Origin: Chloroflexota bacterium
GTDB taxonomy: Bacteria > Chloroflexota > Dehalococcoidia > Tepidiformales > Tepidiformaceae
DNA length: 64,000 nucleotides
Assembly (NCBI GenBank): GCA_026702615.1
Contig: JAPPBY010000020.1
Span: 79,007 to 143,006 of the forward strand
Direction of reading: 5' to 3'
Under the pieces are notes generated by a model. That model worked only from the letters and a program-made list of their open reading frames with translations, had not been told where the DNA came from and did not search any database. Numbering within the stretch: position 1 is the first letter of the stretch; every line of letters begins with the position of its first letter. Shown here piece after piece: positions 16,246 to 24,082 of the stretch. Both the position numbers and the translations under genes were made by a program.

Positions 16246-17179
16246 GGGTAGATGTCCTCAATTCGCGGGAGGGACGCGAGCGTGTCTGGCCCGAGCCCTC
16301 CGAAGATACGGATGCGGCCGCCTCGACCGGGGCGGGGGGATTCGGTGGCCCCACCAGAGGCGGAATGTTGAGCGCGGGGAACCCGTAAACCATGACGTTG
16401 AGCCCCACGCTCACAAACGAGGTGACAACCCAGTAGAGGCTTACTCCACTGGGAAAACTGAGACCGAAAAACATGAACATGATGGGCAGCATCCAGGTCA
16501 TCATCTGTTGCTGCGTGCGCGCCCGTTCGTCCGTCGCGACGGTGACCGTCGTCTTCGATTGGGCCCAGGTGGAAAACCCAACCAGCACCACCACCAGGAG
16601 GTTGAGGTTGAGCACGCTGATGGACGCGCCTTCGGCGAGGTTGATGCCGATAAAGCTCTCTTCGAGAGGGATGGCGCTCTGGATGTAGCTCCACGAATAG
16701 AGGTGGCCGGAGAGGTTGTCGAGCGCCTCGGGCGAGATCGCGAGGGTCTGGCGGATGGCATAGAAGAGCGCGATCAGGATGGGGAACTGCAGCACCAGCG
16801 GGCCCAGGCAGCCAAGCGGATTCACCCCCGCCTCGCGGTAGGCCTTCATCATCTCCTCCTGGCGCCGCTTCGGGTCGGTGAACTTCTTCTGGATCTCCTG
16901 CACGTGTGGCTGCAGCGCCTGCATCGCGCGCGTCTGCTGGAGCTGGCGCATGGTGAGCGGGAAGGTGACCAGCCGCACGAGGATGGTGAAGGCGATGACC
17001 GCGAGCCCGAAGCTGCCCCAGAGCGCGTGGTTGAGCACCACCAGCACGTTGATCATCGGATCGAGCAACCCGACGGTGAATGTCTTGCCGAAGCCGAAGG
17101 TCGCGATCGCGAAGACGAGCGCGACGCCGCCGATCAGGGCGAGGCCGAGCAAGGCCCGCTGCGGGACTGCGGTGATCAC
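16199..17179 (-). CDS. yidC: Membrane protein insertase YidC/OxaI
   Basis: Inserts and folds inner-membrane proteins alone or with Sec. The 326-residue form has no large periplasmic P1 domain, i.e. the Gram-positive/OxaI type. After an N-terminal helix come the core helices: AVIAFTILVRLVTFPLT (with the groove Arg), the cytosolic coiled hairpin MRQLQQTRAMQALQPHVQEI, LGCLGPLVLQFPILIALFYAI, LLVVVLVGFSTWAQ and MLPIMFMFFGLSFPSGVSLYWVV. The tail is basic (RRSKRKNRRRRA), suited to ribosome contact. GTG start overlaps the stop of the PQQ lipoprotein by 3 nt. Confidence 0.96.
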   Translation of the reverse strand: MITAVPQRALLGLALIGGVALVFAIATFGFGKTFTVGLLDPMINVLVVLNHALWGSFGLAVIAFTILVRLVTFPLTMRQLQQTRAMQALQPHVQEIQKKFTDPKRRQEEMMKAYREAGVNPLGCLGPLVLQFPILIALFYAIRQTLAISPEALDNLSGHLYSWSYIQSAIPLEESFIGINLAEGASISVLNLNLLVVVLVGFSTWAQSKTTVTVATDERARTQQQMMTWMLPIMFMFFGLSFPSGVSLYWVVTSFVSVGLNVMVYGFPALNIPPLVGPPNPPAPVEAAASVSSEGSGQTRSRPSRELRTSTHGSRRSKRKNRRRRA

Positions 17180-18312
17180 GGCAGACCTCGCACTTCACGC
17201 TCGATGACGGTGAGCGTCGAGGGGTCGGCGCGGTAGAGCCTGCCCTCGGTGCCGAGGATCCAGGCAAAACCTTCCTTTTCTACCAAACCTGCGCGAATCT
17301 TCCCGGCCCCATCGAGTTTCACAGCGTTCCGCCGCACGCCACTTGCCAGATCCACGAAGTGCACGGTGCCGCTCTCATCGCCAACGATAAGCGTTTCATC
17401 GATTATGACGCCCTGGGCCTTCACCTTGTTCTCCGCCCGGTAGGTCCAGAGCGTCCGCCCCGAGTCCATGTCCCAGGCGTAGACCAGGTCCTCGAAATCG
17501 CCGAAGTAGGCGACGCCGTCACGGATCACGGGGCGCGTCCACACCCAGCCCTCAGCCTCGAACGGCTCGCGCAGGGCGGCGCCGGTCTCCGCGTCGACCA
17601 GCCAGACCCGGCCCCGGAGGGTCGGCACGAACAACGTGCCGTTACCGATGTGCGCCAGGTCGGCAATAGCCCCGCCCGCGTCGAACGGCCGCGTCCAGAG
17701 CTCCTGCCCCGACTCGAGGTCGAAGGCATAGAGGTTGCCATCCATGGTCCCGACGTACATGACATTGTCGACGACAACTGGTTGAGACCAGATTTCACCC
17801 TTCAGCTTCAAGCCATCGGACGGCCAGGGCGCGACAGCGCCCCCATCGACGACGTTTCGCACGTACAGGCGCTGTTCCGTGGTGCCAAAGACAAACCGGT
17901 CGCCGGCCAGCGTGGCGCCCCCGACGATGCTGCCGTTCACGTCGTCGCGCCACCAGCTCCCTCGCCCCGCGATGTAACGCCCCTCCGGGCCAAGAGCGAC
18001 CATTTCCCCCGAAAAGCCGGCGAGAATGATGCGATCCCCCGCGAACAGGGGCGGGCCGTAGACCGCCTCGAGGTCGATTTCACTCTCGGCGTCGAGATCG
18101 CCGTCCGGGAACGTCCAACTCCACTCCGCACCGAACTCATCGAGGTTTGCGGCGACGAACTCGTCGCGATCCAGGAACACGTAGACCGTTTCGCCATCGA
18201 ACACGGGCGCCGCCCAGCCGCGGGGCTCGGAAAACCCCACGCAGCCGCTGGAGAGCACGGCTACGACCAGGACCACGGGGAGCAGAAGCTTCGACAGGCG
18301 CACGGAAGGCAT
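17176..18312 (-). CDS. PQQ-like beta-propeller lipoprotein (BamB-like)
   Basis: A 378-residue secreted lipoprotein with signal peptide and lipobox (LSSGC near residue 23) followed by repeated propeller blades of the PQQ/BamB type, e.g. MYVGTMDGNLYAFDLESGQ, FGDFEDLVYAWDMDSGRTL and VGDESGTVHFVDLASG. Propellers of this class are scaffolds for protein contact; BamB does this in outer-membrane assembly, but no outer-membrane machinery is seen here. It overlaps yidC translationally, suggesting a role beside the insertase. ATG 18312 is chosen because the open frame upstream is only the translation of a parS site. Confidence 0.82.
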   Translation of the reverse strand: MPSVRLSKLLLPVVLVVAVLSSGCVGFSEPRGWAAPVFDGETVYVFLDRDEFVAANLDEFGAEWSWTFPDGDLDAESEIDLEAVYGPPLFAGDRIILAGFSGEMVALGPEGRYIAGRGSWWRDDVNGSIVGGATLAGDRFVFGTTEQRLYVRNVVDGGAVAPWPSDGLKLKGEIWSQPVVVDNVMYVGTMDGNLYAFDLESGQELWTRPFDAGGAIADLAHIGNGTLFVPTLRGRVWLVDAETGAALREPFEAEGWVWTRPVIRDGVAYFGDFEDLVYAWDMDSGRTLWTYRAENKVKAQGVIIDETLIVGDESGTVHFVDLASGVRRNAVKLDGAGKIRAGLVEKEGFAWILGTEGRLYRADPSTLTVIEREVRGLP

Positions 18313-18352
18313 CCTAGCAGCAACCCCGTTACGGTCAGCAGACGTAAGTATC

Positions 18353-18368
18353 TGTTTCACGTGAAACA
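18353..18368. other. parS site 1
   Basis: Exact 16-bp palindrome TGTTTCACGTGAAACA, identical to the consensus ParB-binding site. It lies 41 nt upstream of the PQQ lipoprotein start. Confidence 0.95.
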
Positions 18369-18476
18369 CCGCGCCCCCGCAACCTTCGCCCACTCGGAAC
18401 AGTCCACTTTCACTAATCCACCCAAGCGCTTTAGCCCATTTGTGCGGCGCCTACTTCGACTTCCCGTCCGAGCCCG

Positions 18477-18492
18477 TGTTTCACGTGAAACA
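18477..18492. other. parS site 2
   Basis: Exact TGTTTCACGTGAAACA, with one further symmetric G/C pair outside. It starts 124 bp from site 1. Confidence 0.95.
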
Positions 18493-18628
18493 CTGGCTGC
18501 CTCGGGACCGGACAGATCGTCCATTGCGCCGGTACGTGCCACCCGCCACCTGCCGGCGGCCCCCGTCATTCCTACACCGTTGCCCCCTTTCTCCACCTCC
18601 TGGAGCCACCCGGCCGCTCCAGCAATTT

Positions 18629-18652
18629 GAGCCGCCTACCTACAGGCGGCTC
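18629..18652. other. Perfect 9-bp hairpin in parS interval
   Basis: GAGCCGCCT and AGGCGGCTC flank a 6-nt loop. It lies about 140 nt downstream of the yidD stop. There is no T-tract on either strand, so a terminator is possible but not supported. Confidence 0.4.
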
Positions 18653-18765
18653 CATGTCCCTGCGCGGACCACTAGCCCTGCTAGCCATTACCGCCCCTGC
18701 GATGCCGTGGGCGGGACTCCCGCCGCAGATCATCAGTGCAGGCTTTGCTGTGCCTCTATTCCCAC

Positions 18766-18781
18766 TGTTTCACGTGAAACA
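18766..18781. other. parS site 3
   Basis: Exact TGTTTCACGTGAAACA at the centre of a longer perfect palindrome reaching from 18762 to 18785. It lies 12 nt downstream of the yidD stop and 289 bp from site 2. Confidence 0.95.
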
Positions 18782-18793
18782 GTGGCCCGTCAC

Positions 18794-19006
18794 CTAATCC
18801 GGCACCGGGTCGTACCCGAATCCACCTCCCGGCCGACACCGCCCTAGCCGCTTCGCCGTCAGCCAGGTACCGCGAACGGCACCGTGGCGACGCAGAGCTT
18901 CCTCTCCATACCTCGAGCAGCTGGGTTCAAACCGGCAATTCCCCATGAACAGCGCCGCCAGGGTCACCTGGTACACGCGAATGGCTCCGATCAGCACCCA
19001 CCTCAC
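18794..19006 (-). CDS. yidD: Membrane protein insertion efficiency factor YidD
   Basis: A 70-residue YidD protein, an accessory of YidC-dependent membrane insertion. Conserved core: LFMGNCRFEPSCSRYGEEAL with the paired cysteines, GTWLTAKRLGRCRPGG and the terminal GYDPVPD. The GTG at 19006 is preferred because it overlaps the rnpA TGA (GTGA), the usual coupling here, giving the normal family length; a longer start at 19045 lies deeper in rnpA. Order rpmH-rnpA-yidD-...-yidC is the classic origin-proximal arrangement. Confidence 0.95.
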   Translation of the reverse strand: MRWVLIGAIRVYQVTLAALFMGNCRFEPSCSRYGEEALRRHGAVRGTWLTAKRLGRCRPGGGFGYDPVPD

Positions 19007-19341
19007 CCGGAATCCTCCCCGCCAAGGAGGCCGGCCCTCCCGCACACGGCCGCCACGTCCTCCCGAAGCGCCGGCGCCGCTTCCGTCAGGGCTGACCGCC
19101 TCGCCATGACAACTACGTCGTACCCATCACGCAGCTCGAGGCGCCGCAGTACTTCCCGCAGGCGACGACGCACGCGATTCCGGATCACGGCCCGTTTGTC
19201 CAGCCGCTTCCCCACCGCGAACCCAACGCGAGTCGGTCCCTCACCGCGCTCCAGGATCCTGAGGGAGATCGTGCGCCCTGCCACGAATGTCCCCGATGAG
19301 AACACTTGTTCGAAATCTGCGCGCCGCCGCAGTGGCTCCAC
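19003..19341 (-). CDS. rnpA: Ribonuclease P protein component
   Basis: Protein subunit of RNase P, which matures tRNA 5' ends. The 112-residue product starts at GTG 19341 and has the RNR signature KRAVIRNRVRRRLREVLR, plus LRRRADFEQVFSSG and RVGFAVGKRLDK at the N-terminus and YDVVVMARR near the centre. It follows rpmH by 14 nt and overlaps yidD by 4 nt. Confidence 0.96.
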   Translation of the reverse strand: MEPLRRRADFEQVFSSGTFVAGRTISLRILERGEGPTRVGFAVGKRLDKRAVIRNRVRRRLREVLRRLELRDGYDVVVMARRSALTEAAPALREDVAAVCGRAGLLGGEDSG

Positions 19342-19355
19342 CGCGCGCCCCCCGC

Positions 19356-19499
19356 CTAGACGACCGTCAGCCGCCTCCGGCCCTTCACACGCCGCGCCTT
19401 CAGTATCGCCCGACCCGAACGCGACGCCATCCGCCGGCGAAAGCCATGGCGGCGGGCGCGTGGGCGGCGGTGCGGTTGATACGTTCTTTTCGGCGACAC
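19356..19499 (-). CDS. rpmH: Ribosomal protein bL34
   Basis: The 47-residue protein of the large ribosomal subunit, easily overlooked because it starts with GTG. Typical bL34 sequence: [20 protein letters not shown], then [18 protein letters not shown] and a RLTV terminus. A GAGGAAA ribosome site precedes the GTG. It heads the rpmH-rnpA-yidD unit. In many bacteria dnaA lies just upstream; here a lytic transglycosylase gene does, on the same strand. Confidence 0.97.
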   Translation of the reverse strand: MSPKRTYQPHRRPRARRHGFRRRMASRSGRAILKARRVKGRRRLTVV

Positions 19500-19539
19500 G
19501 GCCTGTTTCCTCGGCCCACTAACCTACGACCCATTCCCC

Positions 19540-21786
19540 CTACCCGCCAGTCCCTTCGCCGTACAGGGCCCGGTACCAGGCATAGTGCTCCATGACCAGC
19601 TGGACATAAGCACGGGTCTCCCGGAACGTGATCGCCTCCACAAAGTCGGCCGGCGGCCACGACGCCACCAGACTCCACAGCTGCGCGTTCGAAGGACCGC
19701 CGTTGTACGCCGCCAGGGCGTGATGCGGATCCCCGAACTCCCGCAGCTGGACGCCCAGGTAGTAGGCGCCGAACTCAATCGACACGGCCGGGCGAAACAG
19801 CTCGCCCAGAGCCACGTCGCCCTTGCCGAGCCGCCCGGCGATCCACTCGGCCGTCGGACCGATGACCTGCGTCAGGCCCACGGCGTTCGCAACCGAGACC
19901 GCCGTCGGGTTCCAGCGGCTTTCCTGGTAGATGAGCGCCGCCAGCAACAGGGGGTCGAGACCGTTCGCCTTGCCGTGCTCCTCCAGCAGGGCCGCATGCT
20001 GCAGCGGGTAGCGCAGCCGGACGAACGGGTCGGGGAGCGCCTCGTTATCGAGATTCAGTATCAACTGTATTCGCCGTGCAATTTCCGTGACCTGGTCCGA
20101 CAGGCCCGCCTCCGTCGCCGTCCGCGCCAGCGACAGCAGCGTCCATGGGTCGCTCGTCCGGGCGCCGGCGAGCTGGATCGTCTCCGCCGCGCGGTCCCGC
20201 AGTCCCACGAGGGCCAGCTCCGGCGCCTCCGCGGCGACCTCCTGCAGCACTCCCCCCGGACGGTGCGTCGCGAGCCAGGCCGCCAGCCCCTCCCAGTCGG
20301 GTACGGGCGGCGGCGCCAGGCGCCGGTAGCGCCCATCCCCACCGACGTCCATCGCCAGCGCGCGACGCGCCTCGATCCCGTGGAACGCGCGTGGCTGCAG
20401 CGCGACGGCGTCCAGATACGCGCGCTGCGCCTCCTCGGCCTCGCCCATCTCCTCCAGCGCCCGTCCGCGCCAGTAGTGCGTCCGCGCCTCCACAACGTCT
20501 TGCGCCGCCCAGGCCTCGAGCGCGCCCGCCACGTCCCCCATCCGGAGCCGTGAGAAACCGCTCCGGAAGGCCGCCTCCGCGGCGAAGCCAGCGCCGGTCT
20601 CTCCCGCCACAATGTCGTACCGCGCCGCCGCCTCGTCAAAAAGCCCCGCGTTCTCAAGCGCACGCGCGGCCCAGTAGCGCGCGAGGTGTGAGAACACTCC
20701 CGCCTCCGGGTCCACTGCGACCGCGTCGTAGAGCGGCACCGACTCCAGGTAGAAGCCATCGTCGTCGTACGCCGCCGCCAGGAAGTACGTGCGGTAGGCC
20801 AGCTCCTCCGCGCTCGCCGCCGTATCCTCCGCCGCGGGAAGGAGCACGGCCCGCGCCTGGGCGAACGCCCCATGCCGGTAGTACACGAACCCCTCCTGGC
20901 CCGGGTCGACCGCGTAGCCGGCCTGGCGCAGGTCGCGCACAGCGAACAGCGCCTCCTCGGTCCAGGGGGTCTCGGCGATGATGGCGCGCAACTGCGCCTC
21001 GAACAGGTCGAGGTCGCCGAGCAGGAAGCCGACCGCCGCGAGTTCGTGCCGCACCTCCGGGTCGCCGGTGAGCGCCGCCAGTTCGCCCAGCCAGCGCCGC
21101 CTCCCCTCCAGGTCCCCCTCGACGCGGGCGATGGCCGCGCGCTGCCGCAGGATCGGCAGCCGCAGCTGCTCGCCCAGCCCCGGCGTCGCCAGCAGCGACT
21201 GCCACACCGTCTCCGCCCGCTCCACGTCCCCGTTCCCGGCGAGCGCACGAGCGTACTCGGACGCGATCGAGGGGCCGAGCGCGAGCCCGCTTCCGAGCAC
21301 GGAATGGGGCCGCAGCAACGCCACCGCCTCCTCGAAGGCGCGCGCCTCGTTCAAGCGCACCCCCAGCAGGTAGACCACGCGCGCCTCCTCGGGAGACCCG
21401 TGCGTCGCTGCTTCCAGCGCCCGGCGCAGCAGCGCCATCGAGCGCCCGTGCGCCCCCAGGTCGTACGCGGCCACAGCCTCCCCCAGCCACGCCGTCGAGC
21501 GGAGTTGCGGGTCCGTCGCGCGGTCCGCAACGGTCGCGAACATCGCCGCCGCCTCGGCGTAGCGGCCGCCGCGCAGCAGCACGTACGCCTCGTCGAGGAG
21601 CGCCGCCGGTTCCGGCGTGGGGGTCGCGGCAGGTGTCGCGATGGTCGTCGGGGTCGGAGAAGGGGCAGGAGGAGGGGTGTCCTCGCCGCAGGAGACCAGC
21701 ACGAGCGCCGCAATCAGGGCAGCCGGCACACCGCGCCGCACGCCCCTCAACGGACGACGGCCGGTCCGGTTGCGTCTGGCCTCCAC
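19540..21786 (-). CDS. Lytic transglycosylase lipoprotein, Slt70-like
   Basis: A 748-residue peptidoglycan lytic transglycosylase. The N-terminus has a signal peptide with lipobox (LVLVSCGED, Cys near 33) and a Pro/Thr linker; about residues 60-560 are TPR-like helical repeats (e.g. LLRGGRYAEAAAMFATVA) as in Slt70; the C-terminal SLT domain holds the catalytic Glu in LIYQESRWNP, followed by NAVGLTQVIGPTA and ALAAYNGGPSN. It cleaves the glycan strand to 1,6-anhydro-muropeptides. Translation likely starts at GTG 21786 of a leaderless mRNA. It is divergent from alr. Confidence 0.93.
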   Translation of the reverse strand: MEARRNRTGRRPLRGVRRGVPAALIAALVLVSCGEDTPPPAPSPTPTTIATPAATPTPEPAALLDEAYVLLRGGRYAEAAAMFATVADRATDPQLRSTAWLGEAVAAYDLGAHGRSMALLRRALEAATHGSPEEARVVYLLGVRLNEARAFEEAVALLRPHSVLGSGLALGPSIASEYARALAGNGDVERAETVWQSLLATPGLGEQLRLPILRQRAAIARVEGDLEGRRRWLGELAALTGDPEVRHELAAVGFLLGDLDLFEAQLRAIIAETPWTEEALFAVRDLRQAGYAVDPGQEGFVYYRHGAFAQARAVLLPAAEDTAASAEELAYRTYFLAAAYDDDGFYLESVPLYDAVAVDPEAGVFSHLARYWAARALENAGLFDEAAARYDIVAGETGAGFAAEAAFRSGFSRLRMGDVAGALEAWAAQDVVEARTHYWRGRALEEMGEAEEAQRAYLDAVALQPRAFHGIEARRALAMDVGGDGRYRRLAPPPVPDWEGLAAWLATHRPGGVLQEVAAEAPELALVGLRDRAAETIQLAGARTSDPWTLLSLARTATEAGLSDQVTEIARRIQLILNLDNEALPDPFVRLRYPLQHAALLEEHGKANGLDPLLLAALIYQESRWNPTAVSVANAVGLTQVIGPTAEWIAGRLGKGDVALGELFRPAVSIEFGAYYLGVQLREFGDPHHALAAYNGGPSNAQLWSLVASWPPADFVEAITFRETRAYVQLVMEHYAWYRALYGEGTGG

Positions 21787-21793
21787 CCCATCG

Positions 21794-21823
21794 ATGCTAG
21801 GCCCGTTCTCGCGGGCCGGTCAA
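21794..21823 (-). promoter_or_regulatory. Leaderless promoter with palindromic spacer
   Basis: On the minus strand TTGACC (-35) and TAGCAT (-10) are 18 nt apart, and the -10 ends 7 nt before the GTG of the transglycosylase. The whole spacer is an inverted repeat, GGCCCG-N6-CGGGCC (21800-21817), positioned like an operator. Confidence 0.6.
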
Positions 21824-21849
21824 AGCGCTGCCCGGGGAAGGGGGCAGCC

Positions 21850-23022
21850 GTGACCACCAGCAGTCCCGGAACCACCGGAACACCCCTTGAGAGCGCCACG
21901 CGGGCCCTCAACGCCTGGATCGAGCTCGAGCTCGACGCCCTCGACAACAACGCCCACGTTCTCCGCGAGACCGCCGGCGACGCGACCGTCATGGCCGTGG
22001 TGAAGGCCAACGCCTACGGCCACGGCGCGGACGTCGTCGGGCCGGCGCTCGAGGCCGCGGGCATCGAGCGATTCGCCGTCGTCTTCCTGCCGGAAGCAGT
22101 CGCCCTGCGCGAGGCCGGCGTCACCCGGCCCGTGCTCGTCCTCGGGCATTCGTTCGCCGAAGACGCCGAGACGGCGGTCGCGCACGACATCACCCTGACC
22201 GTCGACGGCGAGGAGCAGGCCGCAGCGGTCGCGGATGCGGCGCTGCGCGCCGGGAAGGCGCCGGTGCCGGTCCACGTGAAGGTCGACAGCGGCATGCACC
22301 GCTTCGGTCTGGCCCCGGACGAAGTCGCGGCACTCGCCGACCGCGTGCGCACGCTCGAGGGCGTCACCCTCGAGGCGCTCTGGACCCACCTCGCCAACGC
22401 CGACCACGAGGACGACTCCTTCACGATCGAGCAGGACAGGGTCGTGGCCGAGGCGGTGCGCCTCGCCGGGCCGGTTCCGATGCGCCACATCGCCAACACT
22501 GCCACCACCATCCGCCACCCCGAGTTCCGCTACGACGCCGTGCGCACGGGGCTCGGCCTCTACGGCGCCCTCCCCGACCACACGCCCAACCCCGGCCTGC
22601 AGCGCGTCCTCAGCATGAAGGCGCGCCTCGCCCGCGTCTTCGATGTCTCCCCCGGCGAGGGCGTCAGCTACGGCCTCACGTGGGTCGCCGAACGCCAGTC
22701 TCGCGTCGCGCTCGTGCCCATCGGGTACGCCGACGGGTACCACCGCGCCCTCAGCAACCGCGGCCATGTGCTCGCAGGCGGCCGGCGCTGCCCAATCGTG
22801 GGACGCATCTGCATGGACCAGTTCCTCATCGACGTCACGGGCGTCCCCGGCGTGTCCGAGGGCGACGAGGCCGTGCTCATCGGGGAACAGGGTGGCGAGA
22901 CGATCACCGCCGCCGAGGTGGCCGGCCACATCGACACCATCAACTACGAGGTGCTCGCCGGCCTCAACCGTCGCCTGCCCCGCCTCGGCCACCGCAAAGG
23001 CATCGTCGAGGCGACCTGCTAG
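21850..23022 (+). CDS. alr: Alanine racemase
   Basis: PLP enzyme converting L- to D-alanine for peptidoglycan. The 390-residue fold-type III protein has the PLP lysine in VVKANAYGHGA, VKVDSGMHRFG, the catalytic Tyr in GVSYGLTWVA and the C-terminal GRICMDQFLIDVT...NYEVLAGLNRRLPR. GTG 21850 follows a purine-rich GGGGAAGGGGG ribosome site; the open frame upstream is antisense to the transglycosylase. It converges on the methyltransferase with a 4-nt overlap of stop codons. Confidence 0.95.
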   Translation: MTTSSPGTTGTPLESATRALNAWIELELDALDNNAHVLRETAGDATVMAVVKANAYGHGADVVGPALEAAGIERFAVVFLPEAVALREAGVTRPVLVLGHSFAEDAETAVAHDITLTVDGEEQAAAVADAALRAGKAPVPVHVKVDSGMHRFGLAPDEVAALADRVRTLEGVTLEALWTHLANADHEDDSFTIEQDRVVAEAVRLAGPVPMRHIANTATTIRHPEFRYDAVRTGLGLYGALPDHTPNPGLQRVLSMKARLARVFDVSPGEGVSYGLTWVAERQSRVALVPIGYADGYHRALSNRGHVLAGGRRCPIVGRICMDQFLIDVTGVPGVSEGDEAVLIGEQGGETITAAEVAGHIDTINYEVLAGLNRRLPRLGHRKGIVEATC

Positions 23023-23657
23023 GGGCTGCGGCGCACCAGCACGCAGACTCGCGGGATCGGGGGCAGGGCGAACGGCCCCAGCTCGACCAGATCGATCGCG
23101 TCGAAGCCGCACTCCGTCAGAAGCGCCGCCATGCGGCCCCATCCGCGCAGGTCGACCTCCGCGCAGCCTCCCGACACGATGCGCCGGTGGATGTCGTTGA
23201 GCGGCCCCCAGCGCACCGGCGCGAACTCGACGATCAGCCCGGCGCCGCCCGGCGCCAGGATGCGCGAGAGCTCCTCGGCGAAGCCGTGCACGGCATCGTC
23301 GTCGAGGGCGCGCAGCACGTGCAGGACCGTGACCGCGTCGAAGGACGCGTCCCGGAACGGGAGCTGCTCCGGCCAGGCGACCAGGTCGACCGAGTCGCCC
23401 GCGGCCGACACGTCGAGCACGACGGGGCGGGCGGGGGAACCCGCCCCCCTCGCCAGCAACTCGGCGAAGCCACCCCCACCGAGGCTGACATCGAGGTAGG
23501 TGCGGGCCGTGTCGAGCTGGAGCAGCTCGATCATCTTCTCGGCGCGGGGGAAGAGGAGCCCGCGCCCCGCGGGCGAATCGAGGGCGCGCGCGAGGGACTG
23601 CGGCCCCGCAAGCCAGCGCTCCCGCGCGCTGATGGCGTCCCGGCGTCGGCGAATCAC
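23019..23657 (-). CDS. Class I SAM-dependent methyltransferase
   Basis: A 212-residue methyltransferase of the Methyltransf_11 type. It contains a Rossmann start TYLDVSLGGGGFAELLAR (motif I), VVLDVSAAG, PFRDASFDAVTVLHVLRAL (motif IV/post-I acidic region) and LSRILAPGGAGLIVEF. The substrate is unknown. It is last of a three-gene minus-strand unit (M23 peptidase, 23654-24079 gene, this gene), with GTG/TGA overlap to its neighbour. Confidence 0.82.
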   Translation of the reverse strand: MIRRRRDAISARERWLAGPQSLARALDSPAGRGLLFPRAEKMIELLQLDTARTYLDVSLGGGGFAELLARGAGSPARPVVLDVSAAGDSVDLVAWPEQLPFRDASFDAVTVLHVLRALDDDAVHGFAEELSRILAPGGAGLIVEFAPVRWGPLNDIHRRIVSGGCAEVDLRGWGRMAALLTECGFDAIDLVELGPFALPPIPRVCVLVRRSP

Positions 23658-24079
23658 AGCTCGTAGGTTAGGCGGACGCGGCGCTTGGCGCGTCCCGCCG
23701 CCTCGACGATGTCGCGCAGGGCAGCCGCCTCCTCGCCCAGTGACTCCGCCCCGGCGCGGCGCACGAAGACGGCCGCACGTTCATCCTCGGCCAGCGCCGC
23801 GACAAGCGCCTCCAGGCTCGCCGTCAGCGGGTCCGCGTCCTGCCAGGCCCGCTCCAGGTTCGCCTCATCCTCGGAGTCCTCGGCGCCGCGTTCGTAGAAG
23901 GTCGTGAGCGGCCCCAGCCGCACACCCAGGTCCGCGACCCACTCCGACAGCGCGATGAGCGGGTGGCGCGCGCCGAACCCGCGCACTGCCGCGAACGACA
24001 TGAACGCCACGAGCGCCGCGCCCTGCCCGGGCAGGGCGCCCGCATCCCCTTCGCCATCGACCTCGACGGTCAGCCGCAT
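23654..24079 (-). CDS. Hypothetical protein
   Basis: A 141-residue protein of unknown function. It begins with a strand (RLTVEVDGEG), then a helical block ALVAFMSFAAVRGFGARHPLIAL, an acidic middle (ERGAEDSEDEANLERAW) and a basic C-terminus (AAGRAKRRVRLTYEL). It sits 3 nt behind the M23 peptidase stop and overlaps the methyltransferase by 4 nt, so it belongs to that operon. Confidence 0.6.
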   Translation of the reverse strand: MRLTVEVDGEGDAGALPGQGAALVAFMSFAAVRGFGARHPLIALSEWVADLGVRLGPLTTFYERGAEDSEDEANLERAWQDADPLTASLEALVAALAEDERAAVFVRRAGAESLGEEAAALRDIVEAAGRAKRRVRLTYEL

Positions 24080-24082
24080 CGC

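Larger units (their letters stand above)
18313..18793. other. Gene-free parS-bearing interval
   Basis: This 481-nt stretch between the PQQ lipoprotein and yidD holds three parS sites and one hairpin (18629-18652) but no convincing gene. It is not strikingly AT-rich and no clear TTATCCACA-type DnaA boxes were seen by eye, so it is better called a centromere region than an origin. Confidence 0.7.

Noticed and set aside
18440..18847. 135-residue plus-strand frame in the parS interval
   Set aside because: Contains the translated parS palindromes (FHVKH, VSRET), high Pro/Arg/His content and no start signal. It runs into yidD antisense.
18313..19540. Placing oriC here
   Set aside because: parS and rpmH-rnpA are present, but dnaA is absent, no cluster of DnaA boxes or AT-rich unwinding element was seen, and skew could not be computed.
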